A stretch of DNA of 64,000 nucleotides, taken from Limosilactobacillus ingluviei DSM 15946. Lineage in GTDB: Bacteria > Bacillota > Bacilli > Lactobacillales > Lactobacillaceae. The translations under genes and the position numbers were made by a program. Shown here one piece after another: positions 49,412 to 59,346 of the stretch (position 1 is the stretch's first letter; the number at the start of each line of letters is the position of its first letter). Where the stretch lies: NCBI RefSeq assembly GCF_001435775.1, contig NZ_AZFK01000018.1:60217-124216 (forward strand), given 5' to 3'. The notes beneath the pieces were generated by a model. That model had not been told where the DNA came from. It saw only the letters and a program-made list of their open reading frames with translations, and ran no database searches.

Positions 49412-51805
49412 ATGACACGATTGCTCAAGCCGCTCTCTGGGGTCGTGGGGGCGGGTTTTAAGTACGATGTTAGATCTACTGACATGTCACTTAAAGCTAC
49501 TAATGACTACACTACGGTAGACCTATCAGGCGCCGTCAATGTCCTTAAAATCAATAATCAATCGGGGATGGTTAAGCAAATTCCCGTTAAAGCTACAAGT
49601 TACTCAATCTCATTTAAGGTTGCCGATTTAGGTGATTTAACGCCGGGCAATTATACGCTGGAATTGTGGTCGCAAAAGGATGGGGTAACGACTGTTTACC
49701 CCGACACCTCGGCCAGTGTAACTAATATCACCATTGGGAGTATGCACCTTGATGGGTTGGATAGCCCGGTGGCCACCGTATTTATTAAGTCGTTTGAAAA
49801 TGCGACGCCGGAATACATTGAAGATGCGCGGGCTAAAATGGACGCCTACAACGTCCATGCCGAGATGCGTAATAATGCCATCTATGTGAATGGCTTTATG
49901 GTATTGGATCTGAATCCGCAATCTCCCAGTAGTAGCACAGGTGGTAGCGCTGGTGTTAAAGGTGATACAGGGGATTCAGCATATGACCTCTGGTTAAAGC
50001 AAGGGCATTCCGGAACCTTACAAGATTATCTGAATTGGACTAAGGGTGAACAGGGTATTCAAGGTACTCCGGGGCGCGATGGGGAATCCGCCTACGAGAC
50101 TTGGATTAGAAATGGTCACCGGGGGTCTGAACAAGACTTCCTTAACTCCCTACGTGGACCACAAGGTGAACACGGCGAAGCACTCACTATTAAAGCTACG
50201 TCAGACTCATATCAATCTGGTAAGACTTATGGTGAGTTGGTGATCACGGGTCCTAATAAGCGTACGATGCGCGACTTCTCACAGGGAATGACTATCCTTG
50301 TGTTTGATATGGATTTAAACCTACAAGCACAAAAGCACTTTGACACGTATGGAAATTATCCTGGGGATGTGACCAACGCCGCCAACTATTTAAAGGGATT
50401 GGCTAAGTCAATCGTCGTCGTAATTGAAGCAGACGCCGCGGGGTTGAACAAAGATCTGGTTGACCAGTTGGTTAAGATGGGTGCGACTGATGACCTTTAC
50501 GGCTTACCAATGGTTGCTAATAGACGGGTGCTATCATTTATTGGCATGTCTACCGACTATGGATTAAAACCGGGACAAGGTTATTTAGCTGTAACCAATG
50601 GTAGTGATGCTCAATCTGCTACGGTCTTTGCCCAAGTTGGTGGTCAAGGTATTGCCATTAATGGGGCTAACGGTGAATCGGCTTACGAGATCTGGAAGCG
50701 TAATGGTCACCAAAATGATTCCGAAGCAACCTTCCTCAATTCCCTGCGTGGTAGCAAGGGTGACAAAGGGGATAAGGGTAACCAAGGTGATAAAGGGGAC
50801 AAGGGAGACCCGGGCGCAGAAGGTACTCCGGGGCGCGATGGGGAAGGCACCATGTACTGGCAATGGGTAGACCTTACCGCATCAAAGTTTGACCAAAATA
50901 AATGGTACCCTGTTGTTAAAAACGGTGGTATTCCGGCGACTAAGTTTAACGTCTTTGCGGCCAGTCACGAATTAGACCCCGGGGAGTTTAAACCATCATG
51001 GGCCACTCACGAGAATGGCTTTACGGTAAGTTGTCGGTACCTTGCTAACTATCCTGCGTGGGGAGCTATCCCGACTAATGGGATCATCGAAGCCGAAGAA
51101 GGCTACTTTACCAGTGACGAGACTTGTCCAGTCCATTTCGATATTAATGCTCAAAACGGTGGTTATGTATTTTACCTACGTGGTGGGGCGCGTTACCAAC
51201 TTGGTGACAATCTTAGGAACATGACATGGCAAGTCTACGATAGCACTTATAGTGCTAATGGGATTAGTTTTGACCCCCTCGACAAGGAACCAGTTAGCTT
51301 TAAACGGGTATACAATAATTGGCCCACACGTACCAAGATCATTGATTTACCGGCGTTAGCAGAATTAGGGGGGGTGTCAGACGTTAACTTACTCCCTCAA
51401 ATTACGCCGCAACTTCATGAAGCTGGTGGAAGTAGAGATACCAGTATTGCTCATGGTAGTGCTCAGCGATTTAATTCCTACGAAGCTGGGGTGGAAATCC
51501 TGCCAGTTCAGGATATTATGCAGAAGTTCCTCAAAGGGGATGATATTCGGCAATCGGCTATTATCCGCACTGATGGAACGCTTAAGGGTGTCTGCTTCTC
51601 GTTCTTTACCAATGAAGATGGCCATCGATTTATGCCATGTATCATCCGCGACTTGGGCAATAACAATTATCTGATTACTTGCAAGTGGCGGGCTGATAAA
51701 GACGTAAATGTCCGTTGTATCGATATTACTAAGATGGATATTTCTGGACACACTTATGTAGAAATTGATAAACCATTTATTGGTATAAGCCAAGTGGGGG
51801 GGTAA
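49412..51805 (+). CDS. Collagen-like phage adhesin, 5' part of a possibly frameshifted gene
   Basis: 797 residues. Residues 1-165 form an N-terminal baseplate-type domain. Two modules of about 60 residues (SAYDLWLKQGHSGTLQDYLN, SAYETWIRNGHRGSEQDFLN, and SAYEIWKRNGHQNDSEATFL) alternate with collagen-like G-x-y runs (GDKGDKGNQGDKGDKGDPGA). Binding modules start near residue 475 and 645 (GVSDVNLLPQ). The frame stops right after VGG at a G7 tract (51796-51802); with one more G, or a -1 shift on GGGGGGG, it would continue into the next frame, which codes for three further modules of the same type. Such adhesins bind the host surface. Confidence 0.7.
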   Translation: MTRLLKPLSGVVGAGFKYDVRSTDMSLKATNDYTTVDLSGAVNVLKINNQSGMVKQIPVKATSYSISFKVADLGDLTPGNYTLELWSQKDGVTTVYPDTSASVTNITIGSMHLDGLDSPVATVFIKSFENATPEYIEDARAKMDAYNVHAEMRNNAIYVNGFMVLDLNPQSPSSSTGGSAGVKGDTGDSAYDLWLKQGHSGTLQDYLNWTKGEQGIQGTPGRDGESAYETWIRNGHRGSEQDFLNSLRGPQGEHGEALTIKATSDSYQSGKTYGELVITGPNKRTMRDFSQGMTILVFDMDLNLQAQKHFDTYGNYPGDVTNAANYLKGLAKSIVVVIEADAAGLNKDLVDQLVKMGATDDLYGLPMVANRRVLSFIGMSTDYGLKPGQGYLAVTNGSDAQSATVFAQVGGQGIAINGANGESAYEIWKRNGHQNDSEATFLNSLRGSKGDKGDKGNQGDKGDKGDPGAEGTPGRDGEGTMYWQWVDLTASKFDQNKWYPVVKNGGIPATKFNVFAASHELDPGEFKPSWATHENGFTVSCRYLANYPAWGAIPTNGIIEAEEGYFTSDETCPVHFDINAQNGGYVFYLRGGARYQLGDNLRNMTWQVYDSTYSANGISFDPLDKEPVSFKRVYNNWPTRTKIIDLPALAELGGVSDVNLLPQITPQLHEAGGSRDTSIAHGSAQRFNSYEAGVEILPVQDIMQKFLKGDDIRQSAIIRTDGTLKGVCFSFFTNEDGHRFMPCIIRDLGNNNYLITCKWRADKDVNVRCIDITKMDISGHTYVEIDKPFIGISQVGG

Positions 51806-53298
51806 TTCCTACCAACTGTCTTACTGGGTTTAATAATAAAAATACTGGAATCGCCAACTTTAATGAACTCGGCTTAATGCACATTACCGCCAGCGGCACT
51901 CATAGTTATCTGGACCCGGTACAGTACAACTTGAACATTCAGCCGAACAAGAAGTACCATCTCAAGTTCCTAGCTTGGGGAACGGGGCAATTCCGTACCT
52001 TTATGTACCCGGGGGCCGCCTTGTCAGAAGATGGGTCAAGTGGGGACGGTATGAGGACTTGGTATCTCCAAGGTCAAAAACCAAACTGGTATGAAACTGA
52101 CGTGGCATCATTGCCTGCGTTCTATGGCATTGAAGATAAGAAGTTATTGTTCCGGTCTGCCAACAACCAAACTACTGACCTCTGGTTAGACCTTAACTCG
52201 GTCACTGTTACTGAAGTGGGGGGGGTAATTAAAACACTTGTTTTACCAAACGTTCTCAAGAAGCCAACCACATTCAATCCGAATATTGACGGCGTACAAT
52301 GGCCAGCTGAATGGAGTAAGGGTCAATGGAGATCGGCTTCTGGTGGTGCCGGTAAACGATATGGTATTGCGATTAGCGCTAGTGATTCTCCAATTGGCAA
52401 ACCATTAACTGCGTTCCATATTGAGTCAACGTCTATCTCAACAGGGACGGTTGACGTGGCCCAAGATAATATACCAATCCACAACAGCACTTGGACGTTA
52501 TCGGTTTGGGCACGTGGTAAAGGTATAGCCGGATTACACGTTGCTGATAAGCGTAAGGATGGTTCGTGGTACTATCCAGTAACGTCATTCAATCTAACCA
52601 GCGAATGGGAACGGTATGAATTTACCACACCAATTACGGGTACTGATATGACGAATGTATATATTGGATTGAACCAAGATGGTGCTTGGGGTGAATTTGC
52701 CGCTCCGAAATTTGAAGAAGGTGCCATAGCGACGGACTTCGTAGATGAAATGGGGGGGGTAACTAATTTGCTTCACGACTCCGTCCCGACGAAGCTATAT
52801 GGCGACAATACACCATTCCCGGACGATCTACACTGGGGACCAACTTCCGGTGGGCCGGGTAAGCCATCGATTGTTGAATTGGGTAACGATATTGACGTTA
52901 AGTATGGTTTCCAAGTGCTCAACAATACTCATCAAACCAACCGTGACTTTGCATTACGTGGCCAATTTATCAAACCGAATAGTGGTAAGTACACGTTCTC
53001 GGTTTGGACCAAGTTGTTGTCTAAAGATTATGTAGATGGTCGCGGTCTATTTAGATCGTGGGCAAGTGACGGTGCAAATCCATGGTTCCAAGTCGGGCAA
53101 AAGACAGTATTTGATAAATGGATTCTTGAAACATTTACATTTGATACGACTGGTTGGAAAGACGCTGATTGGTACTCACTACAAATGGGTATCGCTGGCG
53201 GTGGATCAATCCAACTTGCTAAACCAATGTTAGTACAAGGTGAGGTAGCCGCTAACTGGGCACCAAGACCAGAAGAAGAACCTATTGCTTGGAGATAA
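51796..53298 (+). CDS. Adhesin continuation: three carbohydrate-binding-like modules in the -1 frame
   Basis: The frame is open from the G7 tract at 51796; its first ATG is 51877, which has no ribosome binding site and falls within a module. Three modules of about 140-180 residues follow, joined by the same protein signature and by G8 tracts that keep frame: TEVGGVIKTL at 52218 and DEMGGVTNLL at 52752. Each ends with a W-x-P-like closing (NWAPRPEEEP at the end). The zero frame reads GTG GGG GGG TAA, a perfect slippery heptamer. So either -1 ribosomal frameshifting, slipped-strand phase variation or a one-base loss produces the split. A terminator follows at 53316. Confidence 0.7.
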   Translation, partial: GGVIPTNCLTGFNNKNTGIANFNELGLMHITASGTHSYLDPVQYNLNIQPNKKYHLKFLAWGTGQFRTFMYPGAALSEDGSSGDGMRTWYLQGQKPNWYETDVASLPAFYGIEDKKLLFRSANNQTTDLWLDLNSVTVTEVGGVIKTLVLPNVLKKPTTFNPNIDGVQWPAEWSKGQWRSASGGAGKRYGIAISASDSPIGKPLTAFHIESTSISTGTVDVAQDNIPIHNSTWTLSVWARGKGIAGLHVADKRKDGSWYYPVTSFNLTSEWERYEFTTPITGTDMTNVYIGLNQDGAWGEFAAPKFEEGAIATDFVDEMGGVTNLLHDSVPTKLYGDNTPFPDDLHWGPTSGGPGKPSIVELGNDIDVKYGFQVLNNTHQTNRDFALRGQFIKPNSGKYTFSVWTKLLSKDYVDGRGLFRSWASDGANPWFQVGQKTVFDKWILETFTFDTTGWKDADWYSLQMGIAGGGSIQLAKPMLVQGEVAANWAPRPEEEPIAWR

Positions 53299-53315
53299 GA
53301 TATTGAGACTCGGTT

Positions 53316-53342
53316 TTTGCCGGGTCTTTTTTGATTTAGTTT
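53316..53342 (+). terminator. Rho-independent terminator of the structural region
   Basis: AGACTCGG/CCGGGTCT (one T-G pair) around a TTTTTG loop (53316-53337), followed by a T run. It closes the adhesin transcript before the replication module. Confidence 0.85.
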
Positions 53343-53343
53343 A

Positions 53344-53382
53344 TTGACACGTATAGACAAAACAGTCTATATCGTGTAATAT
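53344..53382 (+). promoter_or_regulatory. Promoter, copy 2 of the three-member phage family
   Basis: TAGACA (53354-53359), a 17-base spacer and TAATAT (53377-53382), with TTGACA (53344-53349) in the conserved upstream block. It starts the primase, exonuclease and polymerase operon, 34 bases before the primase ATG. Confidence 0.72.
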
Positions 53383-53416
53383 AGATATTGTAAATAAGGC
53401 GGGATGGAGGGATTTA

Positions 53417-54460
53417 ATGCGCGCCAAAGAGCTAAAGGAATACATTCTTGAAGATGAACAGCGCCTTTATAAGATCTTAGAAGACGTAGGATTCCATGAT
53501 ATTAAAAGATTAAATGGAGAACTACGATGCGCGCTACCCAATGGCGAAAATGCCACCGCTGTTATGGTTAAGCTGAACGAGTCGCTCTATACTTCGTTGT
53601 TCGAGATGGGGTATAACGGTGACTTATATGGTGCTTTAGCCCTAGTCATGGAAAAGGACTTTCGCAGCGTCATTAATTACATACATGCGCTGTTGGGTTT
53701 ATCCACTAAGGATAGTGGCGGTTATGAGGACCCGTTAAGACAATTAAAGGTGTTTGCATCCGCCGACCCGTTTAAAGACGAAGCGACCGAAAACAAACTA
53801 TACGATATTAGCATTCTCAACCAATTTGTTGATGGTTTACACCATACCGTATTGGAACAGGGGATTACCCCCGACGTTGCTAAAAAGTACCGACTGATGT
53901 ATGACCCATATCGTGATCGCGTTATTTTCCCGCACTTTGATTGGTATGAGCGGGACAAGGTGGTTGGCATTAAAGGTCGGACGACCCAAAGTAAAGAGGA
54001 AATGGAGTTACTGGGAACGCCCAAGTATTGGAACTATATTACTGGTTACCATAAAACACTGAACCTGTACGGGTACAATGTGGTCGCCGACAATCTCCAT
54101 AAAAGCAAAATGTTAATCCTGTTTGAGGGTGAGAAATCGGTGTTGAAACAAGCGACATACAATTTCGGTCAAGGGTATGCTGTTGCTCTGGGTGGCCACA
54201 CCATCAGTGAGCATCAAATTGACTTTATCCTTCGAGAGACGCCGCAAGATTGCGAGATTGTTTTGGCGTTTGATAAAGACGTCATGGTTAAAGAGGAAGA
54301 AGGATTGGCATTCATCCGCAATCAAGCGGAACGTTTTAAACCATTCCGCGAAGCAAGCTACATATTTGATCGCTACGATATGTTAGGTGAGAAAGACGCG
54401 CCGATTGATAAAGGTTATGAACTGTGGAATTATCTGTTGAAATGGCGCATGAAAGATTAG
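53417..54460 (+). CDS. DnaG-like primase with degenerate zinc domain
   Basis: 347 residues. Residues 1-90 align in pattern with the CHC2 zinc-binding domain (a YKILEDVGFHDIKRLNGELR start and a helix RSVINYIHALLGL), but only one cysteine remains. Residues 110-200 resemble the primase core. The TOPRIM centre is KMLILFEGEKSVLKQA, with the Glu of EGEKS, and EIVLAFDKDV, with the DxD pair, as in bacterial and phage primases. It makes RNA primers for the lagging strand. It heads the replication operon, 11 bases before the exonuclease gene. There is no helicase domain in the protein and no helicase gene in this window. Confidence 0.82.
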   Translation: MRAKELKEYILEDEQRLYKILEDVGFHDIKRLNGELRCALPNGENATAVMVKLNESLYTSLFEMGYNGDLYGALALVMEKDFRSVINYIHALLGLSTKDSGGYEDPLRQLKVFASADPFKDEATENKLYDISILNQFVDGLHHTVLEQGITPDVAKKYRLMYDPYRDRVIFPHFDWYERDKVVGIKGRTTQSKEEMELLGTPKYWNYITGYHKTLNLYGYNVVADNLHKSKMLILFEGEKSVLKQATYNFGQGYAVALGGHTISEHQIDFILRETPQDCEIVLAFDKDVMVKEEEGLAFIRNQAERFKPFREASYIFDRYDMLGEKDAPIDKGYELWNYLLKWRMKD

Positions 54461-54471
54461 GAAGTGTTTAG

Positions 54472-55629
54472 GTGAGATTAAATAAAGAGCAATTAGACAA
54501 GATCAAGAAACAATTTAATGCGAATCGGATTTGGTCGTTTAGTCGGTTGAGTACCTGGGGAAATTGCCCAACGGAATACTATCAGAAGTATTACTTACAT
54601 AAAAAACTTAGCTCGGACAGTGTATATACCGAATGGGGCACGACTAGTCATAATCTGGTGCAAGATGTAATTGATAAGAAGATCCTTCCAGGCGAAGCAA
54701 TTAACGTTTGGAAGAAGGCGGTTAAAGATTGGGAGGCCGATCCAACCGCCTTTCAATTTGATACTGATCGGATTAAGAATGGTTACATTAACAATTTGAA
54801 TAATTACTTCCGGCATGTTCTCATCCCAAATGGTAGTGACTTCCGGAATGAGCAACCCGTTTTGGTTCGGGTTGGTAAAGATAATAAGTACGTCTTTGTT
54901 GGGTACATTGACACCCAGTACACTGACGCTGATGGTAATACAGTGTTAATCGACTACAAAACGTCAAGTAAGTCTGGATTTTCAGGAGACAAACTTCAGA
55001 AGAAGGCAATGCAATTAATGCTGTATGCCATCGGGAAGCATCAAATGAGCGGCGTGCCGTATGACAAAATCAAAGCACGTTTCGATATGATGAAGTATTG
55101 CCGGGTTCACTTTAAGCAGGAAAACGGTAAATGGAAAGATACGATCCAAGAACGTAGTATTTGGGTTGCCAAGATTGCTAAGAAGCTCGCAACCAAGCTT
55201 AAAAAGCTCGGTTATGACGAAGAAAGGGCCAATGAAATGATTGAAACGGCTAAGGCAAGTAACGGCTTGGCTAACATGCCAGAGGAAATTCAGGAACAAT
55301 TCCAGGTTGGTAATTACTTCATTGAACTGGATATTTCCGAAGAAAATTGCCAAAAAGTGGCCAAGCAGGTCGAAGAACTATGTGATACGATCATGGATTT
55401 TGAAAACATGGATGAATTCGACCAAGAAAATTGGCTAGAATTAAATGCTCGATATGACCCGACCAACTACTACGAAACTCACTTATGCTCATGGCATACC
55501 AGTGAGGAATTTAAGAAGTTGGAAGGGATTAACGAAAAGAAGAAGCCGGTCGCGGTATCAGCAGGGCAAACCGAGCTAGACGACCTGTTTGGCAATGATA
55601 GTTTAAGCATTGACGCATTGTTTGGATAG
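54472..55629 (+). CDS. PD-(D/E)XK exonuclease, RecB/Cas4-like
   Basis: 385 residues from GTG 54472 (AGGAAG upstream). Early residues WSFSRLSTWGNCPTEYYQKY carry the SRLxxWxxCP signature of RecB-type nucleases, with GTTSHNLVQDVID holding the His. The active site follows: VGYIDTQYTDADGNTVLIDY, then KTSS (D...x-D-Y-K), and QLMLYAIGKHQM as motif IV. The C-terminal part is helical and acidic. Such nucleases process ends in recombination-dependent phage replication. Ends with the acidic peptide LDDLFGNDSLSIDALFG, a possible clamp- or SSB-contacting tail. Confidence 0.82.
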   Translation: MRLNKEQLDKIKKQFNANRIWSFSRLSTWGNCPTEYYQKYYLHKKLSSDSVYTEWGTTSHNLVQDVIDKKILPGEAINVWKKAVKDWEADPTAFQFDTDRIKNGYINNLNNYFRHVLIPNGSDFRNEQPVLVRVGKDNKYVFVGYIDTQYTDADGNTVLIDYKTSSKSGFSGDKLQKKAMQLMLYAIGKHQMSGVPYDKIKARFDMMKYCRVHFKQENGKWKDTIQERSIWVAKIAKKLATKLKKLGYDEERANEMIETAKASNGLANMPEEIQEQFQVGNYFIELDISEENCQKVAKQVEELCDTIMDFENMDEFDQENWLELNARYDPTNYYETHLCSWHTSEEFKKLEGINEKKKPVAVSAGQTELDDLFGNDSLSIDALFG

Positions 55630-55642
55630 AGGGGTGTAATTG

Positions 55643-56083
55643 ATGAGATTCAAAGTTGTAGAATTGCGGGACCATAGCATTACTTTACAGGATGAAAGCG
55701 GAGAAAACCATGTTCTCCCCATTGATTATCGTCACGTACGTATTTTTGATGATATTGATCTTATTGAGTGGATTGAGCATCAAAATTTTGATGCTGTGCA
55801 GCCAACCAAAAAGTGGTGGGAAAACACTTTGGAATACTACAACTTTGAACGAGGCTGTATTGGTTTGTATGACGATAATCGGGAGTTAATTTATAGTGAT
55901 TCTAAAGTAGAGTACAGTTTCCCAAACGTTAAGGTTGTTGAGACGCGAGTAGAACCGGCCACAGATCTACCCGGTGACATTTGGGTCCGCATCGATGGCG
56001 ATCACAGTTGGCGATTGTGGTGGCGGGACAGGTGCCCTGGATCGTTGCGTGTTGTAAAGAGCCACGTGCACGAGGGGGAATAA
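55643..56083 (+). CDS. Unknown protein in the replication operon
   Basis: 146 residues from ATG 55643; a TTG directly before it is the alternative. The first half is strand-rich (MRFKVVELRDHSITLQDESG, RHVRIFDDIDLIEWIEHQ), the second holds WWENTLEYYNFERGCIGLYD and VRIDGDHSWRLWWRDRCPGS, with many aromatic residues. Two bases separate it from the polymerase gene, so it is co-translated. No family is recognised. Confidence 0.6.
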   Translation: MRFKVVELRDHSITLQDESGENHVLPIDYRHVRIFDDIDLIEWIEHQNFDAVQPTKKWWENTLEYYNFERGCIGLYDDNRELIYSDSKVEYSFPNVKVVETRVEPATDLPGDIWVRIDGDHSWRLWWRDRCPGSLRVVKSHVHEGE

Positions 56084-56085
56084 AA

Positions 56086-59000
56086 TTGGCAGATTACTGG
56101 ATCAATTTACATGCTCATACTGACGAATCTAATGCCGGTGGATATTTTGAAATTGTCACACAATACAAGGATTACGTTAAGTATGCGTTAGACAATCATT
56201 TACCGGCAATTGCCGTTACTAATCATGGCAATGTGGCACGGTGGATTAAACATAAGGAACTCGCTGATGAAGCGGGGTTAAAGTATATCCACGGTATCGA
56301 AGCCTACACAGCTATGGGTTTAGACGATAAGTCGCGGTACCACACTATCATCATTGCAAAGAACTACGATGGGGTTAAGGCAATTAACCAATTGTCGTCC
56401 CACTCATTTAACCGGAAGGATGGCCACTATTACTACAAACCACGTATCATGTTTGATGAATTGGTTGAAGCAGTAGATCATGGCAACCTATATGTAACCA
56501 CAGCATGTATGGCTGGCCCACTTGCCCAAGCATACTTTAATGATGATGACGAGGTGCGGCACAAGTGGATTAACTTTGCTAAGAAATACCCGGAACGCGT
56601 ATTTTTGGAAATCCAACCCCATGATAATCGGGAGCAGGCTCAGTACAATGACTATTTAGTTAAATTGGCCCAACAACATGACTTAAAGCTCATTGCTTCA
56701 AATGACGTCCACGCCCTCAATCAGTATCATGATAAGTTACGAAAGATCATTAAGAAGGGTAAAGGGTCACAATACGATAACGAAGATGAGTTTGAATTGT
56801 GGTTAAAAGATCGTTCTGAAATGATTCAAGCCTTCCAAAAGCAGGGAGTGGTACCAACCGAATTGGTTCAAAAGGCATTAGATTTAACGGTAGAAATTGC
56901 TGAAAGTGTTGAATCGTTTGAGATTGATAAGAGCCATAAGTACCCTAAACTTTACGATGACCCAGAAGCCGAATTCCAGAAGAGAATTAAACAGGGGATT
57001 TATGACCGGGGCATTGATAAGTTGCCCGTAGATGAGCGTAAGAAGTATCTTGAACGGATTCAATATGAGTATTCCGTTTACAAGTACAATGGCGCTATTG
57101 ATTACATGCTGTCTCATGAGGACATCATGAACGCTGCTAAGGAACACGGTGCTCACTTTGGACCAGGACGTGGATCGGTTAGCGGTTCATTGATTGCATA
57201 CCTGTGTGGACAAACTGATATGGACTCAGTGAAGCTAGGGCTGAATTTTGAACGGTTCATGAACAGCGAACGTATTAGCCTTGCTGACGTGGACATTGAT
57301 GCATTCCGCGATAATCAGCAATGGACGCAACAATGGATGCTTACCAACAGCAAATGGCACGCCGCTTCGATTTTAACGGCCAATACTTATGGCTTGAAGG
57401 CGGCTATTAAAGCAATTGCGGATGGGCTTCCACGATACGCAGGTAAACCACAATATATCCAGGAAATTCGCAACGAAATTGGCGATAACGGGATTGTTCC
57501 GCGTGAAGTTTACGAAGATCACCGGGAGCTAATCGATATGGCCCAAAGCGTGGTGGGGGTTATCGATTCTTTTGGTCGCCATGCCGCCGGTATCGTTATT
57601 GATACTAATACTATCGAAGACGCTATGGGTACTATGACTATATCTGGTTGGGATTACCCAGTTACTCAGATCACCATGAAGGAAATTGACCACAACAATT
57701 GGGTTAAGTATGACATGCTAGGGCTTGATAACGTTGGACTGATTGAGAAGACCGCTGAATTAGCTGGCATTCCATACCCTACACCAGATAGTGATTTCAT
57801 TGATTTTGAAGATGCAAAGGTTTGGGAGTCTATGCGCCAAAACAATATTGGCGTGTTCCAAATGGAAGGCGACAGAGCTGGCAAGTTGCTACGCGATATG
57901 TTGTCACCAGACACTATCAGGAAGATTAAGAGTAACGAGGCCGGTAAGAACGTTAAGTATATGGACTTACTATCATTAGTTAATGCTGCTCAACGTCCTT
58001 CTGGCGCTAGTTATGTAGATAAGGTTACACATGGTGAATTTAAAGATAATGGGCACCCGGCATTAAACGAGTTTCTCGCTCCAACCCTAGGCGAATTGGT
58101 GTACCAAGAGCAGATTATGAATTTTCTGGTCAAGTTTTGTGGTTACACTCCAGGCCAGAGCGATTTGATTCGTAGAGGTATAGGCAAGAAGAACCCAACC
58201 ATCATGGATAATGAGGTTCCCAAGATTAAACCGGCCTTTATCAAGACGATGGTTGAGAAGTATGGTGACTCACAAGAACACGCAGAAAACATTGCCGATT
58301 CATTTATTCAAGTGTTTATGGATGCGGTTAATTATGGCTTCTCGGTCAACCACTCAATGGCATACTCATATATTGGTTACATTTCCACTTGGTTGCGCTA
58401 TTACTATCCATTGGAATGGTGTACAGCGGCCTTTGAAGTGTGGAAAGGAAAACAAGAAAAAATCAATAGAGTTTCACAATTTGCCAAAAGCATGGGAATC
58501 GATGTTCGTCCAGTGCGGTATGGTCGGTCTAAAGGTCTATACTTTATGAATAAGGATGAAAACGCCATTTATGAGGGAACCGCTGCCATTAAGAGTTTGA
58601 ATACCGAAGTCGGCGATTACCTTTACCAATTGAGTGATAAGGATTATACATTTTTTACTGATTTCTTGGTTGATCTTTATGAGAAAAATAAGTTCGTATC
58701 AAAGGACGAAACCCTTACTGTATCTGATCTTTTCCACCGTTATGGCTTAGAAGAAATTAAAAAGATTGATTTATCCTCTGAAAAAGATAAGCGATTTACC
58801 GCTCAAAAGTTCGATAAAAAGACTACCATAAATTCTCGCCATGTGCTAAACTTAATTTTGTTGAGATATTTTAAAGATTTTGCTAAGAACAGGAAATTAA
58901 AAGAGGTTTTCGACTACTTTAAAAAGACCTACAAACCGCAAAATAAGCGGTGGGCTGGGAAGTACGAAAAGTATATGAAAGTTCTCGAGCTTGAAAAGTC

Positions 59001-59346
59001 ACTAAAAGATCAAGACCTACCACTAAAGGAACAGCTTGATAGCGAATTGAAGCTACTGGGGCGGTGCCAAAGTACATACCCAGAGCTGCCATCAAGCTAC
59101 GCTTATGTTACTCAAGCCGACGTAAGATCTAGCCGCGTTAAGGTTAGACTATACTCCCCACGAAATGGGAAAGAAGTGCTTGTGTTGCTGAGTAAGTCAG
59201 CATACTTTGGTGGTCGATTAAAAGAAGGGAGCATGATAAAGCTATCGGGGCTACGCAAAACCCCGAAATCAATTCTCATCGACGGACACTGGCAAAAGAG
59301 TGAAAAAGATTTTGATTACTGGGTCACAGACTACAAGCTAGTCTAG
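56086..59346 (+). CDS. dnaE: DNA polymerase III alpha subunit, DnaE type
   Basis: 1086 residues from TTG 56086 (GAGGGGG 7 bases upstream). Residues 1-260 are the PHP domain: INLHAHTDESNAGG, IAVTNHGNVARW and IASNDVHAL. The C-family palm has GPGRGSVSGSLIAYLCG, the catalytic pair in LADVDIDAF and the third Asp in NWVKYDMLGLDNVG. VNHSMAYSYIGYISTWLRYY belongs to the fingers. The last 90 residues look like an OB-fold (SSRVKVRLYSPRNGKEVLVL). Length is close to bacterial DnaE and no exonuclease domain is present, so proofreading would need another protein. A phage-encoded replicase allows replication independent of host polymerase. Confidence 0.92.
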   Translation: MADYWINLHAHTDESNAGGYFEIVTQYKDYVKYALDNHLPAIAVTNHGNVARWIKHKELADEAGLKYIHGIEAYTAMGLDDKSRYHTIIIAKNYDGVKAINQLSSHSFNRKDGHYYYKPRIMFDELVEAVDHGNLYVTTACMAGPLAQAYFNDDDEVRHKWINFAKKYPERVFLEIQPHDNREQAQYNDYLVKLAQQHDLKLIASNDVHALNQYHDKLRKIIKKGKGSQYDNEDEFELWLKDRSEMIQAFQKQGVVPTELVQKALDLTVEIAESVESFEIDKSHKYPKLYDDPEAEFQKRIKQGIYDRGIDKLPVDERKKYLERIQYEYSVYKYNGAIDYMLSHEDIMNAAKEHGAHFGPGRGSVSGSLIAYLCGQTDMDSVKLGLNFERFMNSERISLADVDIDAFRDNQQWTQQWMLTNSKWHAASILTANTYGLKAAIKAIADGLPRYAGKPQYIQEIRNEIGDNGIVPREVYEDHRELIDMAQSVVGVIDSFGRHAAGIVIDTNTIEDAMGTMTISGWDYPVTQITMKEIDHNNWVKYDMLGLDNVGLIEKTAELAGIPYPTPDSDFIDFEDAKVWESMRQNNIGVFQMEGDRAGKLLRDMLSPDTIRKIKSNEAGKNVKYMDLLSLVNAAQRPSGASYVDKVTHGEFKDNGHPALNEFLAPTLGELVYQEQIMNFLVKFCGYTPGQSDLIRRGIGKKNPTIMDNEVPKIKPAFIKTMVEKYGDSQEHAENIADSFIQVFMDAVNYGFSVNHSMAYSYIGYISTWLRYYYPLEWCTAAFEVWKGKQEKINRVSQFAKSMGIDVRPVRYGRSKGLYFMNKDENAIYEGTAAIKSLNTEVGDYLYQLSDKDYTFFTDFLVDLYEKNKFVSKDETLTVSDLFHRYGLEEIKKIDLSSEKDKRFTAQKFDKKTTINSRHVLNLILLRYFKDFAKNRKLKEVFDYFKKTYKPQNKRWAGKYEKYMKVLELEKSLKDQDLPLKEQLDSELKLLGRCQSTYPELPSSYAYVTQADVRSSRVKVRLYSPRNGKEVLVLLSKSAYFGGRLKEGSMIKLSGLRKTPKSILIDGHWQKSEKDFDYWVTDYKLV

